Part shown: piece by piece, positions 4,842-5,862 of the stretch
How the letters are laid out: every line of letters starts with the position of its first letter
Position numbering within the stretch: the stretch's first letter is position 1
DNA from: Phycisphaerales bacterium
Lineage (GTDB): Bacteria > Planctomycetota > Phycisphaerae > Sedimentisphaerales > Anaerohalosphaeraceae
Assembly (NCBI GenBank): GCA_003152975.1
Contig: PMBP01000365.1
Span: 14,698-20,559, forward strand
Direction of reading: 5' to 3'
Length of the DNA: 5,862 bases
Position numbers and translations under genes: made by a program
The notes under the pieces: model-generated
What the model was told of the DNA's origin: nothing
What the model saw: the letters and a program-made list of their open reading frames with translations, nothing else
The model's database searches: none

Positions 4842-5862
4842 ATGCGAAACGCGATGGTATTGTGTCTGTGCGTCGGATTGAACGCGGGATTGTTCGCGGC
4901 CGAGTTCCCCCGCAAGAAGTTGATCGCCACCGGTTGGGATCAGCCCGACGACAAACGGCTGGCTGAAAATATCGAGTTGATGGAGAAGCGTCCGTTCGAC
5001 GGCGTGGTGATTCAACTGGACGGGACAACCGACGATGGAAAGGCCTGCCCGTTGAACCAGACCTTTTCCAATCAGCCGTGGAAGCAGGAGTGGTTTGCGG
5101 AAAATGCCAAGCGGCTGGCGTCGATTCGATTCCGGCGTTTCACGGACAACTTCGTCATCGTCGGGGCCAACCCCGGCGATGTCGACTGGTTCGACGACGC
5201 CGGTTGGGCGGCTATCGTGGAGCACTGGCGGATCGCAGCGTGGCTGGCCAAACAGAGCGGCCGGACCATCAAGGGCATTCTCTTTGACCCGGAGCCGTAC
5301 AACGAACCGTATGTGATCTTTACATATGGGGCCAAGCCGCAGCGACAGGAAGTTCCCTTTGTCGAGTATTCCGCCAAGGTCCGTCAGCGCGGCCGCGAGG
5401 TGATGACGGCCGTCGCCAAAGAATATCCTGACATCACGATCCTGTGCTTTTTTCTCGGAACCTATGTCGGCCAGCCTGCCGAAACGAGCGACCCGCAACA
5501 GGCAATGGCCAACGCCCACTATGGCCTGCTACCGGCCTTTCTCGACGGCTGGCTCGATGCCGCGCCGCCGACGGTCAAGATCGTCGATGGCTGCGAGGCG
5601 GCGTATCGCTTCAACAGCGAACAGTCCTTTCTCGAAGCGGCCGTGAAGATCAAGGGGATTTACCAGCGGCTGGTCAGCCCGGAGAACCGGGCCAAGTATC
5701 GCGCCCAGGTGCAGGCGGGCTTTGGCATCTATCTCGACGCGCATACAAATCCGAAGGATTCGCCGTGGTATATCGATCCCATCGGCGGCACGCGGTCCGA
5801 TCGCCTGCGGGCCAATGTGACCACCGCCCTTGCCGTGGCGGATGAATATGTCTGGATCTACG
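4842..5862 (+). CDS. Secreted TIM-barrel-like protein, possible glycoside hydrolase (3' truncated)
   Basis: The frame is open from ATG 4842 to the window edge, giving 340 residues with no stop. Residues 1-20 are a Sec signal peptide with a likely cut after FAA (18-20). The mature part begins KKLIATGWDQP (25-35) and MEKRPFDGVVIQL (47-59). It continues as alternating strand-like and helical stretches: FVIVGANPG (104-112), GILFDPEPY (145-153), ITILCFFLG (198-206), VKIVDGCEAAY (245-255), GFGIYLDA (293-300) and YVWIY at the edge. Acidic residues at strand ends (D149, E151, D249, E252) suit a (beta/alpha)8 hydrolase barrel. I recall similar uncharacterised proteins in PVC bacteria but cannot name a family or substrate. 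AGGA (4835-4838) precedes the start by a short spacer. Confidence 0.75.
   Translation, partial: MRNAMVLCLCVGLNAGLFAAEFPRKKLIATGWDQPDDKRLAENIELMEKRPFDGVVIQLDGTTDDGKACPLNQTFSNQPWKQEWFAENAKRLASIRFRRFTDNFVIVGANPGDVDWFDDAGWAAIVEHWRIAAWLAKQSGRTIKGILFDPEPYNEPYVIFTYGAKPQRQEVPFVEYSAKVRQRGREVMTAVAKEYPDITILCFFLGTYVGQPAETSDPQQAMANAHYGLLPAFLDGWLDAAPPTVKIVDGCEAAYRFNSEQSFLEAAVKIKGIYQRLVSPENRAKYRAQVQAGFGIYLDAHTNPKDSPWYIDPIGGTRSDRLRANVTTALAVADEYVWIY

Noticed and set aside
4803..5519. 238-codon minus-strand frame antisense to the secreted protein gene
   Set aside because: The plus-strand frame has a signal peptide, a ribosome binding site and a coherent fold pattern through the window end. The antisense frame has none of these.

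Overview
The window reads as an ordinary bacterial chromosomal segment. It is moderately GC-rich in coding regions, AT-richer between genes, with clear Shine-Dalgarno sites and several near-consensus sigma-70-type promoters. There is no phage, insertion sequence, CRISPR, rRNA or tRNA signal. The secreted barrel-like protein at the right edge and the small-protein/nucleotidyltransferase pair recall families I associate with the PVC superphylum (Planctomycetota and relatives). That placement is a low-confidence inference, since no marker gene is present.

Layout, left to right. (1) 1-43, minus: the first 14 codons of a gene with a signal-peptide-like start, leaving the window on the left. (2) 44-573: a divergent control region with one consensus promoter facing each way, each giving a leader of roughly 130 nt. 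(3) 574-2440, plus: a two-gene operon of a many-pass DUF2157 membrane protein and a GDYXXLXYXI-type protein, overlapping by 8 nt. (4) 2469-3039, minus: a 62-aa protein followed by a DUF6036-like nucleotidyltransferase, overlapping out of frame by 59 nt. Their promoter lies so close to the start codon that the mRNA may be leaderless. (5) 3081-3115: a terminator for the next minus-strand operon. (6) 3138-4582, minus: NfeD-like then QmcA/paraslipin-like SPFH protein, a widespread membrane pair. (7) 4583-4841: a second divergent control region with a perfect odd palindrome. (8) 4842 to the right edge, plus: a secreted protein with a TIM-barrel-like layout, possibly a glycoside hydrolase, cut off at residue 340.

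The units look independent, each with its own control signals, rather than one pathway. Three concern the envelope or outside of the cell: the DUF2157 operon, the NfeD/SPFH operon and the secreted protein. The least described parts are the DUF2157/GDYXXLXYXI operon and the overlapping small-protein/nucleotidyltransferase cassette. The latter has the architecture of a two-component module, possibly toxin-antitoxin-like, but its activity cannot be read from sequence.
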